A stretch of 64,000 bases of DNA from Achatina immaculata (taxonomy: Eukaryota; Mollusca; Gastropoda; Stylommatophora; Achatinidae), in NCBI GenBank assembly GCA_009760885.1, contig CM019713.1, forward strand, positions 24,622,427-24,686,426, read 5' to 3'. This document shows positions 50,630 to 62,223 of this stretch, one piece after another. Under the pieces are notes generated by a model. It saw only the letters and a program-made list of their open reading frames with translations. It ran no database searches and was not told the DNA's origin. Position numbers and translations under genes: made by a program. Every line of letters begins with the position of its first letter. Within the stretch, counting starts at the first letter, position 1.

Positions 50630-50770
50630 AAAGCACTTTCAGACGTGAGAGAAAGAAACAAAAATGACAAAAGAATTACCTGGGACTCGAACCAGGAGCA
50701 CGGTGAACAGCCTAGCTATTATAAACAACCACTATCCACTCGGCCATCTTACACCTCCAAAAAAAAAAAA
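50630..50770 (-). mobile_element. tRNA-derived SINE (Leu/Ser-like head), minus strand
   Basis: The minus strand reads GTAAGATGGCCGAGTGGATA (A box) and CCTGGTTCGAGTCCCAGG (B box), then TAATTCTTTTGTCATTTTTG and CTCACGTCTGAAAGTGCTTT. The same family is at 33391-33605 and 52850-53010. The long spacer between A and B boxes fits a class-II tRNA. Confidence 0.85.
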
Positions 50771-50774
50771 TTTA

Positions 50775-51640
50775 AAAGGCTAAATCTTTACACCCGGAAA
50801 GAAAACGAGGTCATGACAATGACATTCCGTTGCTTAAATTCAATCCCCCTGCAGGTACCAGGTACCCGGTTTGAGACACAAAAACACACACACACATGGT
50901 CTCCTGCCAATATCCAGTGTCAAGGCTGGAACAACCGTAACAACTAATAAACAAACAATATTTACACAGATGTAGTTTCAGCTTATGATTTCAACCGCAC
51001 AATTTTAAATTGATAAATAACGAAGTTTCCGCACAGTTAAGTGCTAAACCATTTTAGTTCGCGAAAGCACTGACGTTTCTTATTTGAAAAATTCATACCT
51101 GAATCTTTTTGATCTGTGACTTGCTCTTCTGTTATGAACTTCTTTATCACTGATCCCCTAATCTATTAATGACACTTGTCTTTTTTTTTATGTAATCGAA
51201 CAGATGAAACGAATAATCGTCTATTCTGTAGAATAACACAACATATATCGCTTCTTCGCTATGACAACATCTGTGTCACTACAGTTACATTCATCTCAGA
51301 GTTTTCAGACCTTCGTTCTATCACTTGTTTGAACAGCCCCATAAGAATATGTGGAAATTAGAGAAAAATTATGTCGTATTAATTCGCACACAAACGGGAC
51401 AGAGCAAGACTGTCTCGCTGTATTTTTGTACACATCTTTTAAATAATACGTATATTTACCACTGGGAAGATTCCGTGGATGTATCTGCTTCATTATGTCC
51501 AAAGTTTGCCCGAGAGAAACAAAGACAGGGAGCAATGATTCTGAGATAAAACTGAATCATGCAGGGTTAGGTCACAAATGTAGCTGAAAAAACGCTTAAC
51601 AGAGTACTCATAGAGAATAAGTAGAACAACAACAACAACA
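50775..51640. other. No gene seen
   Basis: AT-rich sequence without recognisable features; a short (AAC)n is at about 51627-51640. Confidence 0.35.
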
Positions 51641-51769
51641 CACACACAAAACAATGGCCGAAAGGCGCACAGGAACGACTGCAGCTTTTAACAGCGCCAA
51701 TAAAACATCTCGCCAGATCCGCATTTCCAGAAGTGGCCGAGGTGACACGCCCACCGGCCTGACACTACC

Positions 51770-51860
51770 TGGACCACCAAGAAGATTCCAGCAATCAACT
51801 TAAGAGCCTGGAGCCTTAACCGATGTTCTGTTTTTGTCTCCTCAAGATAGCGCCTAGAAA
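51770..51860 (-). CDS. Possible single exon of an unknown gene
   Basis: On the minus strand TTTCTAG precedes a stretch coding RYLEETKTEHRLRLQALKLI and AGIFLVVQ, then CAG|GTAGTG, an acceptable donor. Composition looks protein-like, with a hydrophobic end that could begin a membrane segment. No neighbouring exon was found to join, so this may be chance. Confidence 0.18.
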
Positions 51861-51974
51861 TATCTGGATTAGCTGACAATGTGTGATGTTTGTGGGTTTG
51901 TGGGGGGGGGGGGCACACGAGGATGTATTTATTTGATTAATTATCCCCAGCCCTTTCCCAGTCTCACTTTCCGC

Positions 51975-52560
51975 ATCTCTCAGTCTTGTGTATGGTTAGA
52001 AAACAATCATTCAGTCTTGTGTATGGCTAGAAAACAATCTCTCAATCTCGTGTATGACTAGAAAACTATCTCTCAGTCTTGTGTATGGCTAGAAAACAAA
52101 CAATCGATCAGTCCCGTGTATGGCTAGAAAATAATCTCTCAGTCTTGTGTATGGATAGAAAACAATCTCTCAGTCTTGTGTATGGCTAGAAAACAAACAA
52201 TCGCTCAGTCTCGTGTATGGCTAGAAAACAATCTCTCAGTCTTGTGAATGGATAGAAAACAAACAATCGTTCAGTCTTGTGTATGGCTAGAAAACAATCT
52301 CTCAGTCTTGTGTATGGCTAGAAAACAATCTCTCAGTCTTGTGTGTGGCTAGAAAACAATCGCTCAGTCTTGTGTATGGCTAGAAAACAATCTCTCAGTC
52401 TTGTGTGTGGCTAGAAAACAATCTCTCAGTCTTGTGTATGGCTAGAAAACAATCTCTCACTTTTGTGTATGGCTAGAAAACAATCGTTCAGTCTTGTGTA
52501 TGGCTAGAAAACGATCTCTCAGTCTTATGTATGGCTAGAAAACGATCGCTCAGTCTTGTA
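51975..52560. repeat. Minisatellite, 31 bp unit, about 18 copies
   Basis: The unit contains CAGTCTTGTGTATGGCTAGA and AAACAATCTCT. Some copies have a 4-bp insertion (AAACAAACAATCG), giving a 35-bp form. Confidence 0.93.
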
Positions 52561-52639
52561 TACCACTAATATTCGTGTTTTAGTTCGCACTGTTAATTTA
52601 AAAGAAATATTTTCATTAAGTAAAAAAATATTTTGCCCT

Positions 52640-52725
52640 TCAAATAGTGAATAATTATTATTATTAAATAATAATAATTACATTCTTCTTCTTATTATTA
52701 TTATATAATTATTATTAGTTTAAAC
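52640..52725. repeat. (TTA)n-rich stretch
   Basis: AT-only sequence rich in ATTATTATT and AATAATAAT, able to fold back on itself. Confidence 0.7.
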
Positions 52726-52849
52726 TGTACAGTCATTCAGAATGTGTCTCACATACAACTTACGTCTGTTAATGAATAAGTTATCAAATACAATTTTTTC
52801 CAACATGAAACGAGGCTTTCGCACGATAATGTTGTGTAGCATAATGTAT

Positions 52850-53010
52850 GGTTAGGCTTGGAAAAGTCACGGGACAGAAAGTAAAACGACAAGAGAATTA
52901 CCTTAGACTTGAACCACGGACTCTGGGTAGGACGAGCAACCGTCTAGTCACAAAAGTACAGCGCACTAATCAACTTCGCTTTGTCGCACCTTCAAAAATA
53001 AGTGTTCGAC
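52850..53010 (-). mobile_element. tRNA-derived SINE, third copy of the Leu/Ser-head family
   Basis: The minus strand has AAGTTGATTAGTGCGCTGTA, GGTTGCTCGTCCTACCCAGA, the B box GTGGTTCAAGTCTAAGG, then TAATTCTCTTGTCG. The match to 33391-33605 includes the region between the boxes. Confidence 0.75.
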
Positions 53011-53509
53011 AGCGAAGCCAGCAATGCCTGCCTGACCGAGATTGTGACACTTGGGAACGAGGTCATGACAGAGATGAATAAATGTATGAAGACTTAAAGC
53101 CAATCACATATTTCTTAAACAAAGTATATAGTTTTAGTATCTTGGCTTCTCAAACACTTGCAATCATGCCCCTTTTACTTTTAACATTTTGCAGTTCCCC
53201 CAAGGCGTCCTTAGGGTAAAGTTTTTTTCCAGTCCTTTTCTTGCTGAATAAAGGGTTAATGTTTGTTATGTTAATTAAAACAAATTAAACATGAAATACT
53301 AAGCAGAAGATATTCTAGAAGGTGATTATGATTCACATATTGACAAGTACGTCGGTGTTGTACGAAGCGGTGTTGTAAATTGACATTTTTCAAAATTATT
53401 TGGAGAAAAACACATTTTTCAAATACTTTCCCCTAATAAGGACTGAAAACTGTTCACAAAACCTTTTTTTTTTCCCAGCAAAACAACCAGTTTTAAGACG
53501 CATCGTTAC

Positions 53510-53720
53510 AAAAGACTGCTACATGGTACATGATAAAGGTTGCCACACGGTATATAATAAGAAAGATTGCCACATTATACATAATGAGAAAGGCTGTAAC
53601 AAGGTACATAATGAAAAAGGTTGCCACACGGTACCCAATGAGAAAGGCTGAACATGGTGCATAAGGAGAAAGGCTGCCACATGATAGATATTGAGAAAAA
53701 TTGCCACATGGTATTAAATT
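53510..53720. repeat. Minisatellite, 27 bp unit, 7 copies
   Basis: The unit contains GGTTGCCACACGGTATATAA and TGAGAAA. Each copy has several differences. 27 bp is nine codons, so frames on both strands remain open. Confidence 0.85.
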
Positions 53721-54079
53721 AGAGAAGGATTTCCAAATTAGGATGGGAGCTTGGGAGTGATAGTAAGTGAAGAAAAAGTAGAAGATACCACATCTCGATC
53801 AAAGTAACTTTGTGAACAAAATGAACAGTGCATATGAACACAATTTTTTAAAAAATTAGAGATCGTTAGAGACGAAACAAATGCAGATAAAAACAGAAAA
53901 ATATTCATTCATTTAAAAGATACACAGAGATAATAAGCTTTTCTTAAAAGTACAATAAAAATAAATATATGATCGAATTCTTACGTTTCATTCTCAGAAA
54001 CTTCATAACTGTATGTGAAGAAGTAAACTCCTTTTTTCTTAAACGCATAGAATCAGCTTATTTTTCGCTGTACTAGCTC

Positions 54080-54300
54080 CACGCTGCCTATAGTGTTGTG
54101 GCTGGTGAGCTCATCTTTCATGTGGAGGTCGGCGGTTTGAGTCTGACCGGAGTTGTCAGTCACCCACGTGTAGAAATGAGTACATAACTCCCGAAGATGG
54201 GGAAGGAAAGATGGCCAAACACGGAGTTGACAACATCAGCCTATAGTGTGCTGTCAAGTTACTGAAAATATAGGCACCAACATCATTTCTTTAAATGCTT
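54080..54300 (+). mobile_element. tRNA-derived SINE, most complete copy
   Basis: The head has TGTGGCTGGTGAGCTCATC (A box) and GGTTTGAGTCTGACC (B box). The core is CAGTCACCCACGTGTAGAAA, CATAACTCCCGAAGATGGGG and AAGGAAAGATGGCC. The 3' part is CCTATAGTGTGCTGTCAAGT and GGCACCAACATC. It ends where the 36-bp minisatellite begins. It is the same family as 9960-10215, 16603-16698 and 60835-61065. Confidence 0.85.
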
Positions 54301-54875
54301 CAATGACATAGTAAGACTAGACACTAGCTCTAATTAACGTGACATAGGAAGACTAGACACTAGCTCTAATTAACGTGGCATAGGAAGACAAGAAACTAGC
54401 TCTAATTAACGTCACATAGGAAGACAAGACACTAGCTCTAATTAACGTGGCATAGGAAGACAAGAAACTAGCTCTAATTAACGTGACATAGGAAGACAAG
54501 ACACTAGCTCTAATTAACGTGACATAGTAAGACTAGACACTAGCTCTAATTAACGTGACATAGGAAGACAAGACACTAGCTCTAATTAACGTGGCATAGG
54601 AAGACAAGACACTAGCTCTAATTAACGTGACATAGGAAGACTAGACACTAGCTCTAATTAACGTGACATAGGAAGACTAGACACTAGCTCTAATTAACGT
54701 GACATAGGAAGACAAGACACTAGCTCTAATTAACGTGACATAGGAAGACAAGACACTAGCTCTAATTAACGTGACATAGGAAGACAAGACACTAGCTCTA
54801 ATTAACGTGACATAGGAAGACAAGACACTAGCTCTAATTAACGTCACATAGGAAGACTAGATAGACACTAATCCT
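54300..54875. repeat. Minisatellite, 36 bp unit, 15-16 copies
   Basis: The unit contains CATAGGAAGACAAGACACTA and GCTCTAATTAACGTGA. The first copy (GACATAGTAAGACTAGAC) runs on from the SINE 3' end, and that early variant recurs at about 54520. Confidence 0.95.
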
Positions 54876-54889
54876 AATTCACGTGCCAT

Positions 54890-56010
54890 AGCATGACTAG
54901 ATACTAAATCTAATTAAAATAAAAATGTATAGAAAGTAAAACTACATATTAATATGGGCTTACATACACATTCAGACAGCATGATCCCTATTACCATAGT
55001 GCTACTATATTAACTATGAACTACGGAACTAGTTTATGAAACGACGTCAATTTAATCTTGGGGGTTTGAATTTCACAGATTTTCTGAACTTAAAATTTAG
55101 TGAGTATAGTTTGATAGTACAATTACCCCCCCCCCCCCCCCATAACCTGCATTCGGACAACGTCCAGCTGCATACACGAGCGCCAATGATCCCATACTTA
55201 GAGTACAAAAATCACCGATCGGACAACGGAACGTAGCTGATGTAACCGGAAGTGGCCAACTAAATAGCTTCCAGCATGCAACACTCATTAACTATGTGTT
55301 ATGTAAACAAACTGATTGCGCTGCCAAGCGTAATAGTGTTATTGTACATACTGTATATAGTCTATAATAAATGTGTCTTGCTAGTCATAATAAAAGCCCT
55401 GTTTCTGACTTATTTGTGTACTATACGGTACGAACTTTTTCAATCGTTATTTTAAAGTGAATTTACCTTTCAGTTTCAACAACGGGCCAGATCGCAGCGC
55501 TGTACATGTTCGAACTACCCATCGGCCACTGCGAACGTGTTGTAACGCGCCAAATTCTATCCGCTGTGGTTAGTGTATACTTTTCAAACTGCACTTGCTG
55601 TTTGATTCTCTCTCGTAAAAATAAAGTTGACTGTATATAAAAATGTATGCGTGGACTCGTAGGAGCAATATCCATTCTTATGTACTTTGCACCTCCTGAG
55701 GGTGATAGCTTTATATCCCTGTTTAATTTACTTTCCAGAATATTACATACTGTATTAGCTAATGTATATAATAATGCATACTAACGAAGTATTATTATGC
55801 TACGTGCACTGTACTGTATTAAACTACTTAACTCATAAATTACCTTGGCAGATACTTTTAGTAGAAATACAGTACTGTATGGGTTTGATAAGTATATATT
55901 ATGGTATTCGCATATCGTCCAAGTCACATAATGTATCGCGTACGTTATGCGAGGGAGACAAGTGTGTGTGTGTGTGTATATATGAAATGTTTCGTGGTTG
56001 AATGATTAAT
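54890..56010. other. No gene seen
   Basis: Contains a C-run at about 55127-55141 and a short (TG)n at about 55966-55978. 55180-55300 and 55470-55700 are GC-richer, but no exon or known element was recognised. Confidence 0.35.
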
Positions 56011-56014
56011 GTGG

Positions 56015-56595
56015 TGTTCTGTCATGGCTAGATGGCTGCTCTGTCATGGCTAGATGGCTGCTCTGTCATGACTAGATGGCTGCTCTGTCATGGCTAGATG
56101 GCTGCTCTGTCATGACTAGATGGCTGCTCTGTCATGGCTAGATGGCTGCTCTGTCATGGCTAGATGGCTGCTCTGTCATGGCTAGATGGCTGCTCTGTCG
56201 TGACTAGATGGCTGCTCTGTCGTGACTAGATGGCTGCTCTGTCGTGACTAGATGGCTGCTCTGTCGTGACTAGATGGCTGCTCTGTCATGGCTAGATGGC
56301 TGCTCTGTCATGGCTAGATGGCTGCTCTGTCGTGACTAGATGGCTGCTCTGTCGTGGCTAGATGGCTGCTCTGTCATGGCTAGATGGCTGCTCTGTCATG
56401 ACTAGATGGCTGCTCTGTCATGGCTAGATGGCTGCTCTGTCATGGCTAGATGGCTGCTCTGTCATGGCTAGATGGCTGTTCTGTCATGGCTAGATGGCTG
56501 CTCTGTCATGGCTAGATGGCTGTTCTGTCATGGCTAGATGGCTGCTCTGTCATGGCTAGATGGCTGCTCTGTCATGGCTAGATGGCTGCTCTGGC
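56015..56595. repeat. Minisatellite, 22 bp unit, 26 copies
   Basis: The unit is CTGTCATGGCTAGATGGCTG plus CT. The CATGACT and CGTGACT variants are clustered, as expected from local duplication. Very homogeneous. Confidence 0.96.
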
Positions 56596-56904
56596 TTCAG
56601 AGGCTGTAGTTTCGAATTTCAGTTTTTCTGGCTTGTAATTTGTTTTTATTTGGTCTCACCTGAGTGCTTTGTTTCAACTTCTGATCTTTATGAGTTTTGC
56701 CCTTGTAACCCATTGTGGTATACTTGTGGACAATAAAAGGATGAAGGCGATAGCAACGAAAATGTGCAGCATATTCAAGTAAACCAAATATCTTAAAGAA
56801 GGCAACAACTGAAGTTCCCACAGACGATGCTGCGCTACCAAAAGAAACCAGACAGAAAAGACAAATTCATGTGTACATTTCGTGGGAGAAAACTTTAGTT
56901 TCAG

Positions 56905-56918
56905 AACTTGACAGATGT

Positions 56919-56956
<38 letters not shown>

Positions 56957-57010
56957 AGAGAGAGAGACAGATAGACAAAGAGAGAGAGAGAGACACAAAG
57001 AGAGACAAAC
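56905..57010. repeat. (GA)n microsatellite
   Basis: GA runs interrupted by AAA, CAG and ACA. Reading frames here are low-complexity strings. Confidence 0.9.
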
Positions 57011-57214
57011 ATATCTCAGCTGGCTGTCGGGGTAGCACAGCAGAAAAAAGACCGATTTTTAAAAAAAAGACGAAAATTACACAGGAAATGAAGAAGCACC
57101 AACACACATCGGTGTGACAGTTAATGATGATGACGACGATGATAAATCTAATTTAAGACTTTGGGGTGACTTTTCCCCCCATATAACTGACGATTTTAAA
57201 GATATACATAACAT

Positions 57215-57590
57215 TACGTGCCGTGCTAGGTAGTATTAGCGACTATGCTTCTCCACTGTGTACGATCCTGGGTGTTTCTGATCAGTTCAAATGCTTCTTT
57301 CCCTACCACCTGGTCCGGCTACTGAGATATTTTTCCTTTCCTTTTTCCTTGAATTTTCCAGTCATTACTAAATTCCCTTGTCCTCTCATGACATGTCCAA
57401 GAAATTTTGACTGTCTCTTTTTCACATAATTTTAACTACCTTCTGTTGTTCTTAAAAACTTCTCCAAGGACCTCCTCTCTTGTTCTTACCTTTCTCCACG
57501 GTATTTGTTGCATATTTTTGCCCAAACCACGTCTTTGTTGCTTCCAATTTTTTATAATCTATTTGATAATTGTCAAAGTTTCACAACCAA
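57215..57590 (-). mobile_element. RTE-like LINE 3' remnant, degenerate
   Basis: Minus-strand frames read CETLTIIKQIDYKKLEATKT, MQQIPWRKVRTREEVLGEVF and, after shifts, AFELIRNTQDRTQWRSIVAN and TT-stop-HGT. This follows the 'LLYGCETWTI ... IPW-K-RTNEEVL ... RSIVANAS' tail of RTE-like elements. Its 5' end is the exact start of the 33-bp minisatellite. Confidence 0.8.
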
Positions 57591-57955
57591 CAGCAGCAAC
57601 ATCAGTTCTATACAAACAGCCAACAGCAGCAACATCAGTTCTATACAAACAGCCAACAGCAGCAACATCAGCTCTATACAAACAGCCAACAGCAGCAACA
57701 TCAGTTCTATACAAACAGCCAACAGCAGCAACATCAGTTCTATACAAACAGCCAACAGCAGCAACATCAGTTCTATACAAACAGCCAACAGCAGCAACAT
57801 CAGTTCTATACAAACAGCCAACAGCAGCAACATCAGTTCTATACAAAAAGTTTGAAAGCAGCAGCATCAGTTCTATACAAACAACCAACAGCAGCAACAT
57901 CAGTTCTATACAAACAGCCAACAGCAGCAACATCAGTTCTATACAAACAACCAAC
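57585..57955. repeat. Minisatellite, 33 bp unit, 11 copies
   Basis: The unit contains CCAACAGCAGCAACATCAGT and TCTATACAAACAG. 33 bp is eleven codons, so three plus frames and two minus frames stay open (for example QTANSSNISSI). One copy near 57850 is altered (AAAAGTTTGAAAGCAGCAGC). Confidence 0.95.
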
Positions 57956-57959
57956 ATTG

Positions 57960-58390
57960 TAATATTTGTTTCCTCACTTTTAGGGATACCCTGCATATGT
58001 GGTAATATCTTCTTCATGCCAGAAAAAAGCTCCACAGAAACGATGCTAATATAAATTATTTGTTATACATTTTAAATTCTTTTCTTTTTGTAACAAGTTG
58101 TGATCTCATGTTTGATGTCCCTGTGTGGTATCTTTGCAATACTGTATTAGTTTTGTTTTGTATTACCTTTCAACGTGAACATTTCGTTCGGTGATTTATT
58201 ATTTCTTACAATCATAATTAAAAATTGTATGATTCTGTTGCAAGAACCAAAATAGTATTAAGAAAATAATAAAGGATATGAGTAAAACATCAAGAATACC
58301 AAAAATATGGTACTAGTAAACAGTAAAATTACCGATATTCAGATAGAAAGGCGCCGGTGCAGATATGTCAGTTAAATTAGTTCAAAACAG
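57960..58390. other. No gene seen
   Basis: AT-rich sequence between two arrays, without recognised features. Confidence 0.4.
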
Positions 58391-58394
58391 CACA

Positions 58395-59165
58395 ACATGA
58401 TGAGTTCCCAAACTGCAATGCCGGATTTAGACTTGGCGAGTTCCTAAACTGCAATGTCGGATTTAGACTTGGCGAGTTCCTAAACTGCAATGTCGGATTT
58501 AGACTTGGCGAGTTCCTAAACTGCAATGCCGGATTTAGACTTGGTGAGTTCCTAAACTGCAATGCCGGATTTAGATTTGGCGAGTTCCTAAACTGCAATG
58601 CCGGATTTAGACTTGGTGAGTTCCTAAACTGCAATGCCGGATTTAGACTTGGTGAGTTCCTAAACTGCAATGCCGGATTTAGACTTGGTGAGTTCCTAAA
58701 CTGCAATGCCGGATTTAGACTTGGCGAGTTCCTAAACTGCAATGCCGGATTTAGACTTGGCGAGTTCCTAAACTGCAATGTCGGATTTAGACTTGGCGAG
58801 TTCCTAAACTGCAATGCCGGATTTAGACTTGGCGAGTTCCTAAACTGCAATGCCGGATTTAGATTTGGCGAGTTCCTAAACTGCAATGCCGGATTTAGAC
58901 TTGGTGAGTTCCTAAACTGCAATGTCGGATTTAGATCTGGCGAGTTCCTAAACTGCAATGTCGGATTTAGATCTGGCGAGTTCCTAAACTGCAATGCCGG
59001 ATTTAGACTTGGCTAGTTCCTAAACTGCAATGCCGGATTTAGACTTGGTGAGTTCCTAAACTGCAATGCCGGATCTAGACTTTGTGAGATCCTAAACCGC
59101 AATGCCGGATTTAGACTTGGTGAGTTCCTAAACTGCAATGCTGGATTTAGACTTGACGAGTTTGA
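58395..59165. repeat. Minisatellite, 36 bp unit, 21 copies
   Basis: The unit contains GAGTTCCTAAACTGCAATGC and CGGATTTAGACTTGGC. 36 bp is twelve codons. The minus strand keeps a 205-codon frame (58377-58994) with 17 copies of LQFRNSPSLNPA-type repeats. Outer copies at the right (59060-59160) are more diverged. Confidence 0.96.
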
Positions 59166-60480
59166 ACAAAACAACAGTGCAAGATTTCACAAACTTTAGG
59201 GCAAGTTTTAACAATACAAGATACAAAAACTTTTGAGCACGTTTTAAGAAACCGTAACTAACAACAGTGCAAGATTTAATAAATCTACAGTGTAAGTTTT
59301 AACACAACAACAGTGTAAAATGTAACGAACATCTTACATGTGGGATGTAATAGAGCAAAATGTGAACAAAACAACAGTGCAAGATTTCACAAACTTATCG
59401 GGAAGTTTTAAGAAAACACACAATGCAAGATTTCACACAATTTTAGGGCAAGTTTTAAGAAATTGTAACTAACAACAGTGACAAATATAACAAATCTGTA
59501 GGGCAAGTTTTAACAAAACAACAGCGCAAGATTTCACAAACTTATCGGGAAGTTTTAAGAAAACACACAATGCAAGATTTCACACAATTTTAGGGCAAGT
59601 TTTAAGAAATTGTAACTAACAACAGTGACAAATATAACAAATCTGTAGGGCAAGTTTTAACAAAACAACAGCGCAAGATTTCAACTTTAACAGCAAAATT
59701 TTAGGAAAACAACAGTGTAGAATTTCACAAAACTTTAGGGCAAGTTTTAGCAAAATAATAATGCAAGATTTCACATATATTTAAGGCAAATTTTAAGAAA
59801 ACAGCAGTGCAAGATTTCACAAAACTATAGAGCAAGTTTTAACAGAAAAAAATACGAGGTTTAATAAAATAGCATTGCAGTCTTTAACAATACAAGAAGT
59901 AAATTTTTTGATAGAACAATGGAGCAGTTTTACCACAATAAAATACATTTTAACCAAACAACATAGCAATTTTAGCACAACACACTAAACTTCCGCGTAA
60001 CAATAGAGTATTTCTGACACAAGAAACAAAACCACTGGACCAATTTTGACGCTACAAACTAAACCTTAACAAAACAACGGAACAATTTTGGCGCAACAAG
60101 ATAAACCTTAACAAAACAGCGGACAAATTTTGGCGCAACAAGATAAATCTTAACAAAACAACGGAACAATTTTGGCGCAAAAAGATAAACCTTAACAAAG
60201 CAGCGGACAAATTTGGCGCAATAAGATAAACCTTAAAACAGGGGAAAATTTTTGGCGCAACAAGATAAACCTTAACGAAAAACGGAGCAATTTTCACACA
60301 TAATAAATTTACCCTACCAAAACAACGGAGCAATTCTGACACAACAAACTAAACGTTAACAGAACAACAGTGCAAGATACAACAAAACAATGAAGGAAAC
60401 TTTAACACTATAAACAGTGCAAGATACAACAAAGCAATAAAGGAAACGTTAACATTATAAACAGTGCAAGTGATCTATAA
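59165..60480. repeat. Degenerate array, about 45-50 bp unit
   Basis: Diverged copies of ACAACAGTGCAAGATTTCAC and GGGCAAGTTTTAACAAAAC, including a 147-bp block repeated at 59379 and 59526. From about 60040 to 60360 a related sub-family carries TTTTGGCGCAACAAGATAAA and CCTTAACAAAACAACGG, six copies. It seems older than neighbouring arrays. Confidence 0.8.
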
Positions 60481-60834
60481 AATACCGTTTCTGACAATGC
60501 GATCACCAGGAGGTCAACAAATACATGATTAAACGACAAGAATTTTGAAGAAAGTGTATCCAGATTTTTTTTTTAAATTCCAAGATATTCCTAATTTTAG
60601 CGCTGGGTTTTTCCACCTCAAAAATTTATGATCACTTCTGAGCTTGGCTTGATTACATGTAACTTATTTTACATATGAAACAACATGTGAGATTAGCTTG
60701 TTTTGGAGCGTACAAAAGCTGTTGAAGACAGCGTTTCATACACAGTTTTCTTTACTGTTTCTCACTAATTATCCATGCCAAACAGACCCACTACGTTTAG
60801 CTGAGCCTTTTCAACACCCGCAGTTGCCTAACAT

Positions 60835-61065
60835 GTCGTAGTGGTCAGAGATTCCGTCTCTCGCGGAGGTCAGTGTTTCCAGCCCTTCAGAATGCTCTAG
60901 GTCACACATTTATAGAGATACGTGCCTTGCTGCTTCTGGACCAGGGAAGAAGGGTCGTCCAGGCTGGCACTGAACACATCACACTCTGGTGTGCCGTCAG
61001 GTCAAATAAAAAACCAGCATTAAAATGCCATATCCACGCCAGAGTTTATGGCATGATGGGAATAC
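60835..61065 (+). mobile_element. tRNA-derived SINE, diverged copy
   Basis: GTAGTGGTCAGAGATTCCGT (A-box-like), AGGTCAGTGTTTCCAGCCC (decayed B box), a core region GACCAGGGAAGAAGGGTCGT, then CACTCTGGTGTGCCGTCAGG and GGCATGATGGG with an A/T-rich tail. The order matches the copy at 54080-54300. Confidence 0.7.
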
Positions 61066-61109
61066 TTTTTTTTTAAAATACAGCGCGAAGGCAGAAATTA
61101 AAGAGTTAA

Positions 61110-61320
61110 CACTCCTAAGACTCTGAGACAGTCATCCATTTCACCCTTTCAAAGTTCTGAGATGGAACACACCTTTTGAAACTCTGGGATGAAACATTTG
61201 GAGTTAACCGTAACAAAGCTTTGAGATGAAATTTATGTAGTTCATCCTTTCAAACCCTCCAGACGGGATATATGGAGTTCACTCTTTCAAAACAGTCAGA
61301 CTGAAGCTATGGAGATTCAA
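61110..61320. repeat. Diverged repeat, about 60 bp
   Basis: CTTTCAAAGTTCTGAGATGG, TTTGAAACTCTGGGATGAAA, AAAGCTTTGAGATGAAATTT and similar motifs recur at uneven spacing. Confidence 0.5.
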
Positions 61321-61454
61321 CTGGAACGCTAAATTAACAACAAAAACTCTGAACATTATACAATGGACAAAGCTGTCTAGATTCTGCATAACCATGGTCA
61401 CTGAACGGTCTCACAAGCGTGGACAAGGTGACAAAAAAGATAACAGATACGCTT

Positions 61455-61515
61455 CAGACTGCCCAGCTCATGTGGGACAGAATGCCCAGCTCATGTGGGA
61501 CAGACTGCCCAGCTC
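61455..61515. repeat. Short tandem repeat, 22-23 bp unit, 3 copies
   Basis: CTGCCCAGCTCATGTGGGAC occurs three times in a row. Confidence 0.85.
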
Positions 61516-61920
61516 ATGTGGGAACAAACCGGGACAGTCTAACTTTTTCTACAGTTACAGTGTTTGTTAAGCCTTCACCTTCTGCTCCTCTCTTGTACGT
61601 GGATCCGGGCTGAAAACTAAATGGACAGAATGTAAGACGTACCTGTGTGCTCATTTCTTCACCTTTTGAAACTAAAGTTCGTTCGCTTGAGTTTCCTTGT
61701 TTAATTTTTTATGCAAAATTAGTGTTTTCACATTTATAAATTCCCCCCTCCCCTTGTTCTATGTACGCCAAATTTGCTAAATTTGCTAAGAAAAAAAGTA
61801 TTATTATTATTATTATGTTAGTAACTAACGCCTTTGACCAAAAATAATAATAATTATTGATAAATTGTTAATTATCACTGTCTATAATAATACTTAATGA
61901 TTCATTTTCAACAACAAACT

Positions 61921-61926
61921 TTTATT
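61921..61926 (-). promoter_or_regulatory. Candidate polyadenylation signal AATAAA
   Basis: AATAAA on the minus strand 117 nt beyond the stop codon of the exon pair at 62043-62913. Its position is normal for a short 3' UTR. Confidence 0.45.
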
Positions 61927-62042
61927 ACTGGTTGACCTATTAATACCAGCAACTCTTATTTTTGAGTTGCAAGAGTTAATAAAATTGACACTTAACCCAA
62001 AATTATACAGAAAGTAAGAGTGAATGATATTTTGGCAATCCC

Positions 62043-62223
62043 TTAAAGCTTAAGTAGAGATGTTGTACCACTGTGTGTGCCATAGTTTGTGTCATCGCGT
62101 TTGTCAAAACCGTCTACTCTATCAGTATGAATGAGGTCGCTAATGTCAAATGTCCGATCCATTATCTGTCCATCTGCTACTACATATGATACTGCATCAC
62201 TCAGATAGTCCTTTCTTTCATTC
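62043..62223 (-). CDS. Terminal exon of an unidentified gene
   Basis: On the minus strand the acceptor TTTTCCCCCTAG is followed by a 59-codon frame: NERKDYLSDAVSYVVADGQI, MDRTFDISDLIHTDRVDGFD, KRDDTNYGTHSGTTSLLKL and TAA. The first base completes an Arg codon split with the exon at 62860-62913. A second acceptor (ATCATTTTAG) 22 bases upstream would shift the join, and only the CCCCCTAG site keeps the frame open. The segment is acidic with a Thr/Ser/Leu end and no hydrophobic stretch, so it looks like a soluble C-terminal tail. I do not recognise the family. AATAAA follows 117 nt after the stop. Confidence 0.55.

Noticed and set aside
53400..53651. 83-codon plus frame with KGCHTVYN-like repeats
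   Set aside because: It is the 27-bp minisatellite read in one frame.
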